Source: Chryseobacterium sp. MFBS3-17 (lineage in GTDB: Bacteria; Bacteroidota; Bacteroidia; Flavobacteriales; Weeksellaceae). From it: DNA of 64,000 nucleotides. Under the pieces are notes generated by a model. The model worked only from the letters and a program-made list of their open reading frames with translations. It was not told the DNA's origin and searched no databases. Made by a program: the position numbers and the translations under genes. This document shows positions 25,021-33,721 of the stretch, piece after piece. Numbering within the stretch: position 1 is the stretch's first letter; the number at the start of each line of letters is the position of its first letter. Location of the stretch: NCBI RefSeq assembly GCF_020687745.1, contig NZ_JAJEWK010000008.1:1-64000 (forward strand), read 5' to 3'.

Positions 25021-27546
25021 TTTTTTTACGGGCTTCGCTTCTGCTTCTTTTAATCTTAACTCTTCCTGCCTTGCTTTGTCGGCATTTCGGAGTTTGGTTT
25101 CATTTTTTTTAATGATTTCTTTAGTTTCCATCACAGGGTTGGTTCCAAATGCTGCCGGCGCATTCTGGTTTTGTTTCTGGCTTTGCGGAGCCGGCTGCTG
25201 CGGTTGCTTCAATACATTTCCTTTCTCATCGGTCATCTGTACCTTCAGGTCACTTTTCAGCCAGTTCAGCATTTCTTTTGCCTTCTCACCTTCCGGTGTT
25301 TTTTCATAATTGAGGGCTATTTGTTCCAGCTGAAGAATCATGACCTCCTTCCCTGCCGTTTTGCCTGCATTAAAAGCGTTCAGCAGTTCAAATTTCGGAA
25401 TTAAGGCATCATTTTTAAACTGCACCACAGACCGGTCTATCAGTTCGCGGCTTTCATCGAACCGTTCGCTCTGGTAAAGTGCAAAAGCGTTCTGGTAGGC
25501 GGTTTCCGCTTCGGCATTCGACTTTACAAAACTGCTGTTTCTGGGATTCCGGGCAAATTCTGCATAGGCCGTATAGGGGTAATCATTCAGCAATATTTGT
25601 TTCGCACGTGCCGCCGCCGCAGGATTGGATTCATAATTCATGGAGAAGATCTCATAAAGAGCCTGTAGCATTACTTTTTCTTCCGGTCTGTTATCTACCA
25701 GGTCATACAGTGTTTTGGTAGACAAAGGTTTGTTGGAGAAAAAGTCATTGTACATAATTCCCATGCCCAGGGACGCCGTATCCCGGTCTTTTTTCAGTTG
25801 TTCCAGCGCTGCCGGACTTTTCGGAATTTTTTCAATGTAAAATGAAGGTTCAAATCTTCTTGGATCTGCTGCGGAGGCGATGCCCAGTGCTGCATTTTTG
25901 GATTCTTCCAGCGTAGACATTTTCACCGAGTACCGCCAGTTATCGGACAGTGAGCGGGTGCCCCAAATCTGTTTAAATTCTGAGGAGCCCCGGGATACGG
26001 TGTTGGTGTTAGAGAAATAAAATCCTTTGGCAGCGGCCCCGAAATCCTCAAAACTGTTGGTAGTTCCTGCAAAAATAGAATTGGCAGAATAATCGCCGGT
26101 ATCAAATCCCCGGCTTCGTTCGTCGCGGATTCTTTGTCTTTCTGCGGCGTCTTCTTTGGCTTTCAGCTCATCAATATATTTTGTGAAATAGGCAATCCGG
26201 TCCGGTTCACTCATTCTGGCCAGTGCCAGCATGCTGTCGTTCTTTTTAATCAGATAATAGTTTGCTGCAATTTTCTTGATGTAAGCGGATTGTTCTTCCA
26301 GAACTGCTTTGGTAGGCACATAGGTCATCACGGTAATCGCCGAATCATAATAGGCGCCGGCTGCAATGTATTCATCATCATCCAGATACCGTTTACCAAT
26401 TTCATAGTAACTGAGCCCGCGGATCTGCGGGTCTGAAACTTCTTCGGCCAGTGATTTTCTGAAATATTCCTGTGCTTCATCTTTCTTTCCGGCATTGTTT
26501 GCCATCAGTCCCAGGGCATAGTAAAATTCGTTTTTACGGGATGCGTAGGTTCCTTTTTTGCTGATGCCTTCCAGATATTTTCTGGCTCCGGAATAGTCGT
26601 CCTTGCTGTTGTATGTCTTGGCAATTTCAATCTGTGATTTTACCTCAAATTCAAAATCATTGGCATATTTATACGCCGCCGCAAAACTCTCTCTTGCTTG
26701 CTGGTTTTTGCCCAGTTCTGAGAGAATCTGACCCCGAAGGAAGGCAATCCGGCTTTTCATTTTCCGGTTGTTATTCACTTCAAATGCATCAGATAATTCT
26801 GCCACTGCAGCATCTTTTTTACCTGAATCAAGGAGAGATTCGGCATAGTAAATGCTCAATAATTTGCGGTAATCTTTTTTGAGGTCTTTTGCTTTTAAAT
26901 CTGCAAATATCTGATTGGCTTTAAAGTAATCTTCAATTTTGGCATATGCCAGTCCCTGATAAATTTTTGCCAGCGGCATTCTTTTATCATTCTTCATTTT
27001 GACAGCCAGCGTATTATAAGCATCCAGTGCCTGCAGACTTTTTCCCATATAAATCCGCGCCTGCATAAGGGTAATGTAGGCATCAAAAATTTTATTGTTG
27101 CGCTCTACCCCATCGCGTTCCACAGAGTATTTATCTATGGTTTTCAGTGCTTTGGCTTCAGAAATCTCCAGTATGGTAGCGCCTTTCCCGCTATTACTGT
27201 CGTCCATTCCCATGGCGGCACCGGCTGTTCCAAAACCGGCTTGTCTTGCCCCGGGAGCTGCAGGACCGGGTGCGGGCGCCGTATCATTCAGCATCGGGCT
27301 CTGGCCTACCTCACTGCCCAGCGGTTGTTCCTCATAGGTAAGTAAGTTGATATAAGGGGCGTAGAAATTGTCTTTATGGGATTTAGTCCTTTCCTCAAAC
27401 TCTGTGTTCAAAGCGTCCTTGGCATTAAAAAGCGTATTGTACTGCGTAGAAAAACCCTTCATGAAACGGGACCGCTTATTGGGTTTTTTTGCAGCACAAG
27501 CCAGGAAAGTAAAAGCCAGAAAAATATAAAATATGTTTTTTTTCAT
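25018..27546 (-). CDS. sprE: SprE/PorW-type lipoprotein of the type IX secretion system
   Basis: 842 aa. Lipoprotein signal peptide with Cys17 in FLACAAKK. The opening after it (KRSRFMKGFSTQYNTLFNAK) and the overall plan, about 180-430 made of TPR helices followed by a long region with a C-terminal TPR part, match SprE of gliding flavobacteria (PorW in Porphyromonas). SprE is needed for the type IX machinery and gliding. A low-complexity Ala/Pro/Gly stretch lies at about 85-115 and a Gln/Pro-rich one near 780. No other T9SS gene is nearby. The end is convergent with tsaB. A generic TPR lipoprotein is the alternative. Confidence 0.75.
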   Translation of the reverse strand: MKKNIFYIFLAFTFLACAAKKPNKRSRFMKGFSTQYNTLFNAKDALNTEFEERTKSHKDNFYAPYINLLTYEEQPLGSEVGQSPMLNDTAPAPGPAAPGARQAGFGTAGAAMGMDDSNSGKGATILEISEAKALKTIDKYSVERDGVERNNKIFDAYITLMQARIYMGKSLQALDAYNTLAVKMKNDKRMPLAKIYQGLAYAKIEDYFKANQIFADLKAKDLKKDYRKLLSIYYAESLLDSGKKDAAVAELSDAFEVNNNRKMKSRIAFLRGQILSELGKNQQARESFAAAYKYANDFEFEVKSQIEIAKTYNSKDDYSGARKYLEGISKKGTYASRKNEFYYALGLMANNAGKKDEAQEYFRKSLAEEVSDPQIRGLSYYEIGKRYLDDDEYIAAGAYYDSAITVMTYVPTKAVLEEQSAYIKKIAANYYLIKKNDSMLALARMSEPDRIAYFTKYIDELKAKEDAAERQRIRDERSRGFDTGDYSANSIFAGTTNSFEDFGAAAKGFYFSNTNTVSRGSSEFKQIWGTRSLSDNWRYSVKMSTLEESKNAALGIASAADPRRFEPSFYIEKIPKSPAALEQLKKDRDTASLGMGIMYNDFFSNKPLSTKTLYDLVDNRPEEKVMLQALYEIFSMNYESNPAAAARAKQILLNDYPYTAYAEFARNPRNSSFVKSNAEAETAYQNAFALYQSERFDESRELIDRSVVQFKNDALIPKFELLNAFNAGKTAGKEVMILQLEQIALNYEKTPEGEKAKEMLNWLKSDLKVQMTDEKGNVLKQPQQPAPQSQKQNQNAPAAFGTNPVMETKEIIKKNETKLRNADKARQEELRLKEAEAKPVKK

Positions 27547-27642
27547 TGCTGTATTATAACATCATAATGCCTCTTTTATTGTAAAAAACGCAGTTATTTT
27601 GTGTAAAAGTAAGGAATATTTAAAATTTGAAGAAGATTCTGA

Positions 27643-28200
27643 TTAAAATTCCTGTAAAAATCTGTAAACGAGATGAGTGGGCAGTCCCATGATGGTATAA
27701 TAACTTCCTTCTATTCTGGATATTTTTGCCATCCCGACCCACTCCTGTATGCCGTATGCACCTGCTTTGTCCAGAGGCCGGAACTTGTCCACATAATTTT
27801 TTATTTCTTCCTGAGTAAGCGGGTCCATGGTGACAAGAGCCACATCTGTAACAGTGATACTGCGCACGGAATTGCGCAGGGTAATCCCGGTGTATACTTC
27901 ATGTTGCTTTCCCGACAGCAGCATCAGCATTTCCTCTGCTTCCTGTGCATTCTGAGGTTTGCCCAGTACCCGTCCCTGCAGGGCAACGATGGTGTCTGCG
28001 GTGAGGAGAATGTGATCCGGCTCCGGAGTACCGAAGGCATCTGCTTTCAGTTCAGAAAGAAAAGAAGCAATCTTTTTCGTTTCAAGATCGGGAGGATATA
28101 TTTCATCACATTCCACGGTTACGGTCTCAAAATCGTAGCCCAGTTGGCTAAGCAATTCCTTGCGGCGGGGCGATTGGGATGCCAGTAGTATTTTTTTCAT
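27643..28200 (-). CDS. Maf-family nucleotide pyrophosphatase
   Basis: 185 aa from the ATG at 28200 (a start two codons earlier at 28206 is possible). The first motif ILLASQSPRRKELLSQLG is the Maf signature; LLTADTIVAL and the C-terminal GLPTHLVYRFL are kept. Maf proteins hydrolyse non-canonical or methylated nucleoside triphosphates (house-cleaning) and some inhibit septation. It is 13 bp after kdsC and continues the DUF2520-kdsC-maf transcript. Confidence 0.9.
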   Translation of the reverse strand: MKKILLASQSPRRKELLSQLGYDFETVTVECDEIYPPDLETKKIASFLSELKADAFGTPEPDHILLTADTIVALQGRVLGKPQNAQEAEEMLMLLSGKQHEVYTGITLRNSVRSITVTDVALVTMDPLTQEEIKNYVDKFRPLDKAGAYGIQEWVGMAKISRIEGSYYTIMGLPTHLVYRFLQEF

Positions 28201-28213
28201 CAACATTGAGCAA

Positions 28214-28732
28214 TTATACAGATTGGGTCTGATCCTGCAGCCATCTTCCCTGAACTTTCATCACCTGTTCTATGATTTCACGTACGGCTCCTTTTCCGCC
28301 TTCTGCTGTTGAAATATAATCGGAGATGGCTTTGATTTCCGGTACTGCATTTCTGGGGCAGGCTGCAATATGGGCCGCTTTCATAATTTCCATATCCGGA
28401 ATATCGTCTCCCATGACCAGAATTTCGTCATTGGTGAGGTTGTATTTGGATTTAAAATGGGCAAAATCTTCTTCCTTGTTGGGCGATTTTGCGTAATAAT
28501 CCTGAATTCCCAAGTAATTGATTCGGTGTCTTACCCCCGGATCATCTCCGCCGGTAATCACCCCGATGATGTAATTGTACTTTAATGCTTTTACTACCGA
28601 ATATCCGTCCAGCACATTCATGACACGGCACATGTTCCCTTCCGGCAGCAGGTAAACGCTGCCGTCTGTGAAAACGCCGTCCACATCAAATACAAAGGCC
28701 TTAATATTTTTTAAACGCTGTTTATAAGTCAT
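28214..28732 (-). CDS. kdsC: KDO-8-phosphate phosphatase (KdsC-type HAD)
   Basis: 172 aa. HAD motif I FVFDVDGVFTDGSVYL, motif II in IGVITGGDD, and motif IV MGDDIPDMEIMKA are present; there is no cap domain, as expected for KdsC (tetramer). It hydrolyses 3-deoxy-D-manno-octulosonate 8-phosphate in the pathway to lipid A core KDO. Length is close to the family standard of 170-190. Its start overlaps the stop of the upstream DUF2520-type gene by 11 bp, indicating coupling. No kdsA/kdsB nearby. Confidence 0.9.
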   Translation of the reverse strand: MTYKQRLKNIKAFVFDVDGVFTDGSVYLLPEGNMCRVMNVLDGYSVVKALKYNYIIGVITGGDDPGVRHRINYLGIQDYYAKSPNKEEDFAHFKSKYNLTNDEILVMGDDIPDMEIMKAAHIAACPRNAVPEIKAISDYISTAEGGKGAVREIIEQVMKVQGRWLQDQTQSV

Positions 28733-29471
28733 ACATTTTTTTTATAGATTGATTCATGGTTTTGTAAATGGCAAGATGTTCGCCGCCGAGCAAAGCTTCG
28801 TGCAGTTCCAGTACACGGTGATCTGCTCTTACAGCAGGACCGGTTTGCGCATCTTTGGGAGGCAGTTCCCGGATTTTGTTCACGGTTTCAGCAATCAGCG
28901 GTTCAAAATAGGAAAAAGGAATGTCCTGAGCATCAGAAATTTCCTGAGCACGCGCAAAAAGATGATTCACAAAATTGCACGCAAAAACGGCGGTAATGTG
29001 AATGTACTTTCTTTTTTCAAAATTACTGTCGAAAACGTGAGGCGAAATTTTTCCGGCCAGGGTTTTTAGTATTTCCGCATCGTTTTCATATTCAGCTTCT
29101 ATAAAAAAGGGGATTTTGCTGTAATCCTGCTCCCGGTTTCTGGAAAATGTCTGTAAAGGATAAAAACTTGCCTTCCTGTATGCTCCTTTCAGTTCCTCCA
29201 CCGGAAGTGAGCCGGAGGTATGTGCCACCAGGCAGTCTTCTTTTGTGATTCGGGAGGAAACTTCTGCTACAGCATGATCACTTACTGCCAGCAGGTAGCA
29301 GTCCGCATCTGCCAGAGTTTCTGTGCTGTAGGGAATTCCAAGTTCTTTCGAAATTTTGCTTAACTCTGCATCATTTCTGCCAAAAATCTGGGCAATTTTT
29401 ACATGAGACCGGCTGCAGGATTTGGCCAGATGATAAGCCACATTTCCGGAACCGATAATTACAATATCCAT
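28722..29471 (-). CDS. Rossmann-fold DUF2520 protein
   Basis: 249 aa. The N-terminus DIVIIGSGNVAYHLAKSC is a dinucleotide-binding GxGNV loop, as in pyrroline-5-carboxylate and F420-dependent reductases; CLVAHTSGSLPVEEL is the second Rossmann block. The helical C-terminal half, with VFACNFVNHLFARA, is the DUF2520 part. It may be a reductase of unknown substrate. A TATCTTTG element ends only five bases before its ATG, so the mRNA could be leaderless. First gene of the DUF2520-kdsC-maf operon. Confidence 0.85.
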   Translation of the reverse strand: MDIVIIGSGNVAYHLAKSCSRSHVKIAQIFGRNDAELSKISKELGIPYSTETLADADCYLLAVSDHAVAEVSSRITKEDCLVAHTSGSLPVEELKGAYRKASFYPLQTFSRNREQDYSKIPFFIEAEYENDAEILKTLAGKISPHVFDSNFEKRKYIHITAVFACNFVNHLFARAQEISDAQDIPFSYFEPLIAETVNKIRELPPKDAQTGPAVRADHRVLELHEALLGGEHLAIYKTMNQSIKKMYDL

Positions 29472-29475
29472 TCAA

Positions 29476-29483
29476 CAAAGATA
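29476..29483 (-). promoter_or_regulatory. -7 element next to the DUF2520 start codon
   Basis: On the minus strand TATCTTTG. With initiation a few bases after the final G, the transcript would start at or close to the A of the ATG at 29471. Confidence 0.5.
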
Positions 29484-29565
29484 TGATTTTCGTTCTTTGG
29501 ACTAAAAATTGAAGTCTTCATTTAACTTTTAATTATATTTACCATCCAAACCACGAAGTACATCC

Positions 29566-30117
29566 ATGAAGACACAGGACGCAGAAATAATTGCGATGAT
29601 GAAGGATCCCCGAAGCCAGGAAAAAGGCCTTCGTGCTTTGATGGATGCGTACCAGAGCCGTTTGTACTGGCACATAAGGCGCATGATTGTAGATCATGAT
29701 CTGGCACAGGATGTCTTGCAGGATACGTTTATAAAAGTATATCAGAATTTTCATCAGTTCAAGCAGGACAGTCAGTTGTACACTTGGATTTATAGAATAG
29801 CGACCAATGAAGCGCTGCAGCAACTGAACAAAATGAAGAGAATGCAGAAGACAGATGAAGATCAGGAATATCACCTGATGAATCTGGTGGCAGATAATGT
29901 TTCTGCAGACGGAGATGAGATTCAGATACTGCTTCAGAAAGCCATACAGACACTGCCAGAGAAACAAAAACTGGTTTTTACGATGAGGTATTATGATGAT
30001 TTGCCTTATGAAGAGATTTCAAAGATTGTGGACATGAGTGTAGGGACGCTGAAAACCAACTATCACTACGCGAAACAGAAAATAGAAGAATATATAAAAA
30101 CCAATTACGAATCGTAA
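29566..30117 (+). CDS. ECF-family RNA polymerase sigma factor
   Basis: 183 aa. Region 2 is at about residues 25-70 (RRMIVDHDLAQDVLQDTFIK, then YTWIYRIATNEA) and region 4 at about 120-180 with LPEKQKLVFTMRYYDDLPYE and the helix-turn-helix ISKIVDMSVGTLKTNYHYA. No extra domains. ECF factors guide the polymerase to stress-type promoters and are usually held by a membrane anti-sigma. The next gene, 9 bp downstream, encodes a small single-pass protein that fits this role. Divergent from the DUF2520 gene. Confidence 0.93.
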   Translation: MKTQDAEIIAMMKDPRSQEKGLRALMDAYQSRLYWHIRRMIVDHDLAQDVLQDTFIKVYQNFHQFKQDSQLYTWIYRIATNEALQQLNKMKRMQKTDEDQEYHLMNLVADNVSADGDEIQILLQKAIQTLPEKQKLVFTMRYYDDLPYEEISKIVDMSVGTLKTNYHYAKQKIEEYIKTNYES

Positions 30118-30126
30118 TTTTTCATT

Positions 30127-30684
30127 ATGAAAAACTTTGATATAGAAAACTTAGAACGCCAGAACATTTACACCGTGCCGGAGGATTCGTTTGCCAGAAT
30201 GCAGGAAAATGTATTGCGCAATATCACAACGCACCAGGCACCTGTAATAGATTTGCAAGGGAAAAAGAAAACTTTTCAGTGGTGGTATGCAGCAGCAGCT
30301 GCTATTGCCCTCTTCTTCGGAGGGGCTTATTTACTGACTGATTCAGCAGAAACCATTGAACATCAGGCAGCAAATAATCAACCTAAAGCCTTAATCAATG
30401 TCAATGAGGGCGGTACACAACTGGCCGATGCAAAAACGGTGACCCCGGCCACACAGAATTATGAAAGTTTGAACCGGGATTTAACTATTGCTGAGAAAGA
30501 ACATCAAACAAAGAGAAAAGGAGGAGCGATATCTGCTCCTGCCGGAAAGAGCACCAGTTCATTTGTAAATTCGCAGAAAATGGATGAACAGGTAGAGTTG
30601 ATACTACAAGAGTTCAGCGCAGAGGATATAGCTGTTCTCTCACAAAATGTAGAACAGGATATTTATCTGGATTTGTACTATTAA
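30127..30684 (+). CDS. probable anti-sigma factor, single-pass membrane protein
   Basis: 185 aa. The N-terminal 50 residues are cytoplasmic and charged, one membrane helix spans about 56-73 (WWYAAAAAIALFFGGAYLL), and the remainder is periplasmic, low-complexity, ending EDIAVLSQNVEQDIYLDLYY. No zinc-binding anti-sigma motif is visible, and I recognise no domain, but position directly behind an ECF sigma and the topology are those of the anti-sigma proteins of Bacteroidetes. Function is therefore inferred from context. Confidence 0.7.
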   Translation: MKNFDIENLERQNIYTVPEDSFARMQENVLRNITTHQAPVIDLQGKKKTFQWWYAAAAAIALFFGGAYLLTDSAETIEHQAANNQPKALINVNEGGTQLADAKTVTPATQNYESLNRDLTIAEKEHQTKRKGGAISAPAGKSTSSFVNSQKMDEQVELILQEFSAEDIAVLSQNVEQDIYLDLYY

Positions 30685-30697
30685 CCAGGAAGCTAAA

Positions 30698-31312
30698 ATG
30701 AAAAACATGAATAAAATTATTGCCTTTGCTGCTCTTTTTTCAATGGGATTTCTTTCAGCACAACAGGAAGACCTCAAAAACTGGCGTAACATGAAGCCGG
30801 AACAGAGAAAAGAACTCATTAACAAAATGAATCCGGATGAAAGGCTTCAGCTTCTGAAAGATTTCCGCGAGGAAATGATGGTGGAAGAACTGGATGTACC
30901 GGAAGACAAGAAGAAAGATTTTAAAAACCTGTATAACGAATATCAGGAAAGCCAGAAGGCAATAAAAGAAAAATTTAAATCCGATCAGAAATTTGAAAAT
31001 CTGACGGAAGCAGAAGCAAAGCGGGAACTGGAAAAAAGTTTTGACCTCGGACAGCAACTTCTGGATAACCGCCGGAAATATTCGGATAAATTTCAGAAAG
31101 TAGTGAAACCGCAGCAGGTTTTGGAAATGTTTCAGAATGAAGGCATGATGAGAAACAAACTTATGGACCGCAAAAGTGAAGACCGGGTAAGAAGCCCGCA
31201 GATGCAGTCCAGAGGCGGCCAGCTGAATCAGAGCTCACAGGGAAGACAGATGCAGCAACCCAGAACCGCACCCGTAAGAAACAACCAAGGGTCCAGGACC
31301 CAGAGCAGATGA
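30698..31312 (+). CDS. Spy/CpxP-like periplasmic protein
   Basis: 204 aa with a signal peptide (KIIAFAALFSMGFLSAQQ, cut after about residue 21). The mature part is helical and highly charged (MKPEQRKELINKMNPDERL, KDFREEMMVEEL), in the style of Spy/CpxP-type chaperones and sensors; the C-terminal third is Gln/Ser/Arg-rich and disordered. Two starts are possible, 30698 and 30707. It is the third gene of the sigma operon and may be its output or periplasmic sensor. No LTxxQ motif is clear, so the family call is tentative. Confidence 0.7.
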   Translation: MKNMNKIIAFAALFSMGFLSAQQEDLKNWRNMKPEQRKELINKMNPDERLQLLKDFREEMMVEELDVPEDKKKDFKNLYNEYQESQKAIKEKFKSDQKFENLTEAEAKRELEKSFDLGQQLLDNRRKYSDKFQKVVKPQQVLEMFQNEGMMRNKLMDRKSEDRVRSPQMQSRGGQLNQSSQGRQMQQPRTAPVRNNQGSRTQSR

Positions 31313-31341
31313 CCATAATAGTTTATTTTTTTAATGTTTGG

Positions 31342-31375
31342 ACGACCTTCGCAAATTTTTGTGAAGGTCGTTTGA
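31342..31375 (+). terminator. terminator of the sigma operon
   Basis: ACGACCTTC (31342-31350) pairs perfectly with GAAGGTCGT (31363-31371), with CGCAAA/TTTGTG extending the stem into the loop. It is followed by TTTG and a mixed T-rich tail. Confidence 0.8.
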
Positions 31376-31483
31376 TTTGTATTCTGCAGCAGTGCCTTAA
31401 AAACATTAGGGAGCCCATTGGTGACCATCCGGCGGCCACATCATAAACATTTCAAATTCAGCATACAAATCGCTGCATTTTTT

Positions 31484-31491
31484 TATCTTTG
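31484..31491 (+). promoter_or_regulatory. -7 element of the lepA promoter
   Basis: TATCTTTG is 18 bp before the ATG at 31510. It overlaps an earlier in-frame ATG at 31489, which therefore cannot be in the transcript. Confidence 0.6.
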
Positions 31492-31509
31492 CAAACTATC
31501 TGGAAATAC

Positions 31510-33306
31510 ATGAAAAACATACGCAATTTTTGCATAATCGCTCATATAGACCATGGTAAATCTACCCTGGCAGACCGCCTTCTGGAATATACCGGAACCG
31601 TAACCCAACGCGAACTGCAGTCGCAGACGCTGGATGATATGGATCTGGAGAAAGAGCGCGGCATTACCATTAAGTCTCATGCCATACAAATGGACTATGA
31701 GCTGAATGGCGAAAAGTATATTCTAAACCTTATTGATACCCCCGGGCACGTGGATTTTTCTTACGAAGTTTCCCGTTCCATTGCAGCCTGCGAGGGCGCA
31801 TTGCTTATTGTAGATGCCGCCCAGAGCATCCAGGCACAAACCATCAGTAACCTGTATCTGGCACTGGAGCATGACCTTACCATCATCCCGATTCTGAATA
31901 AAATTGACCTTCCTTCTGCTAATCCCGAAGAAGTGACTGATGAGATTATGGACCTGATAGGCTGTGACTATGACGATGTGTTGCGGGTATCCGGAAAAAC
32001 AGGACAGGGCGTTGCCGAACTGCTGGAACAAATTGTAAACCGCATCCCGGCGCCCGTAGGCGATGAAAATGCACCGCTCCAGGCCTTGATTTTCGACTCT
32101 GTATATAACCCATTCCGGGGCATCGAGGCTTATTTCAAAGTTGTAAACGGAAAAATTTCAAAAGGAGAGAAGGTGAAATTTATGGCCACCGGAAAGACCT
32201 ATGATGCAGATGAGGTGGGTACACTAAAGCTGAAACAGGCTCCCAAATCCGTCATCGGTTGTGGAGATGTAGGGTATATTATTTCCGGGATCAAAGACGC
32301 CCGCGATGTAAAAGTGGGAGATACCATAACTTCGGTAGAAAAACCGGCAGAAAAAGGTATTGAAGGTTTTGAAGAGGTGAAACCCATGGTTTTTGCCGGA
32401 ATTTATCCTATTGAGTCAGAAGATTTTGAAGAACTGAGATTCTCACTGGAAAAATTGAGACTAAATGACGCTTCTCTGGTCTTTGAGCCGGAAAGTTCTG
32501 CTGCACTGGGCTTTGGTTTCCGATGCGGATTCCTGGGAATGCTGCACATGGAGATTGTACAGGAAAGGCTGGACCGCGAGTTCAATATGAACGTGATTAC
32601 CACAGTTCCCAACGTTTCGTATCACGGATATTCCAAGAAAGACCCCGAGACTGCAATCCTCATCAACAATCCGTCAGAAATGATGGATCCCACCATTATG
32701 GACCGGGTAGAGGAACCGTATATCAAAGCTTCCATCATTACCAAGTCTGATTTTGTAGGGGCAGTGATGACCCTTTGTATTGAAAAAAGAGGCGAGATTG
32801 TAAACCAGAGTTACCTGACCTCTGACCGGGTGGAACTGATCTTTAATATGCCGCTGGCAGAGGTGGTTTTTGACTTCTATGACCGCCTGAAATCTATTTC
32901 TAAAGGATACGCCTCTTTTGATTACCATCCGATTGGCTTCCGTGCTTCCAAACTGGTGAAAATGGATATTCTCATCAACGGAGATATGGTAGATGCCCTC
33001 TCGTCACTGATTCACGACAGCAACGCCTATCACATCGGAAAAAAAATGTGCGAGAAACTTCGGGAACTGATTCCAAGACAGCAGTTTGATATTGCCGTAC
33101 AGGCCGCACTGGGAACCAAGGTGATTGCCAGAGAAACCATTAAAGCACTGAGAAAAGACGTAACGGCAAAATGTTACGGCGGAGATATCTCGCGTAAGCG
33201 TAAACTCCTGGAAAAGCAGAAAGAAGGAAAGAAAAAAATGAAGCAGATAGGAAGGGTAGAGGTGCCACAATCCGCATTTATGGCAGTTCTGAAACTGAAT
33301 GATTAA
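31510..33306 (+). CDS. lepA: elongation factor 4 (LepA)
   Basis: 598 aa, the normal LepA length, from the ATG at 31510; an ATG 21 bp upstream overlaps the promoter element. G1 [10 protein letters not shown]3 DTPGHVDF and G4 NKIDLP show an intact GTPase; EF-G-like domains II, III and V follow, and the LepA-specific C-terminal domain ends LKLND after [20 protein letters not shown]. LepA acts on the ribosome during initiation and elongation, possibly back-translocation. It is a single transcript with a clear terminator at 33331. Confidence 0.97.
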   Translation: MKNIRNFCIIAHIDHGKSTLADRLLEYTGTVTQRELQSQTLDDMDLEKERGITIKSHAIQMDYELNGEKYILNLIDTPGHVDFSYEVSRSIAACEGALLIVDAAQSIQAQTISNLYLALEHDLTIIPILNKIDLPSANPEEVTDEIMDLIGCDYDDVLRVSGKTGQGVAELLEQIVNRIPAPVGDENAPLQALIFDSVYNPFRGIEAYFKVVNGKISKGEKVKFMATGKTYDADEVGTLKLKQAPKSVIGCGDVGYIISGIKDARDVKVGDTITSVEKPAEKGIEGFEEVKPMVFAGIYPIESEDFEELRFSLEKLRLNDASLVFEPESSAALGFGFRCGFLGMLHMEIVQERLDREFNMNVITTVPNVSYHGYSKKDPETAILINNPSEMMDPTIMDRVEEPYIKASIITKSDFVGAVMTLCIEKRGEIVNQSYLTSDRVELIFNMPLAEVVFDFYDRLKSISKGYASFDYHPIGFRASKLVKMDILINGDMVDALSSLIHDSNAYHIGKKMCEKLRELIPRQQFDIAVQAALGTKVIARETIKALRKDVTAKCYGGDISRKRKLLEKQKEGKKKMKQIGRVEVPQSAFMAVLKLND

Positions 33307-33330
33307 GCAAATCCATTAAAATACTTTGAA

Positions 33331-33355
33331 AACTTCCCGAAACGGAAGTTTTTTT
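33331..33355 (+). terminator. terminator of lepA
   Basis: AACTTCC (33331-33337), loop CGAAAC, GGAAGTT (33344-33350), then a T run. A textbook intrinsic terminator. Confidence 0.88.
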
Positions 33356-33368
33356 GTTATTTAGCAGG

Positions 33369-33659
33369 ATGAATTTTCACCGGTACCTCAGCACATTTAC
33401 GTTTTTATACATTCTGTTTATCGCTACGCTGAATTATTTTGAGATCATCATTCCGGGCAGGGTGGGAGTGATTTTTCAGGTGTTTCATGAGATTCTGATG
33501 CTTCCTCTGCTGCTGTCGGTTCCTGTGCAAACCATTATTTATGGCATCCGGTGGAAGAAAGCGCATTTCTCCGGGGATTCGCCGTACCGGTATTCTTTTT
33601 TCATGATTACCGCTGCTTTGGCTCTTGCCGTCGGGCTGACTGTAAAGGATTTTATGTAA
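33369..33659 (+). CDS. small hypothetical membrane protein
   Basis: 96 aa from the ATG at 33369 (an upstream start at 33354 lies inside the terminator tail). Three hydrophobic segments at about residues 8-28, 36-57 and 76-93, with a basic cytoplasmic loop RWKKAHFSGDSPYR. No family recognised. It lies between lepA and the M14 peptidase, on the same strand as both. Confidence 0.65.
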   Translation: MNFHRYLSTFTFLYILFIATLNYFEIIIPGRVGVIFQVFHEILMLPLLLSVPVQTIIYGIRWKKAHFSGDSPYRYSFFMITAALALAVGLTVKDFM

Positions 33660-33721
33660 TACCGGTTTCCCGGAATATATTTCCCTGATTTTTTTTAATT
33701 TTCGGCTAAAATTTGACGTTT

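Noticed and set aside
33660-33712. possible terminator between the small membrane protein and the M14 gene
   Set aside because: CCGGTTTCCCGG and a T tract are present, but no convincing stem can be drawn.
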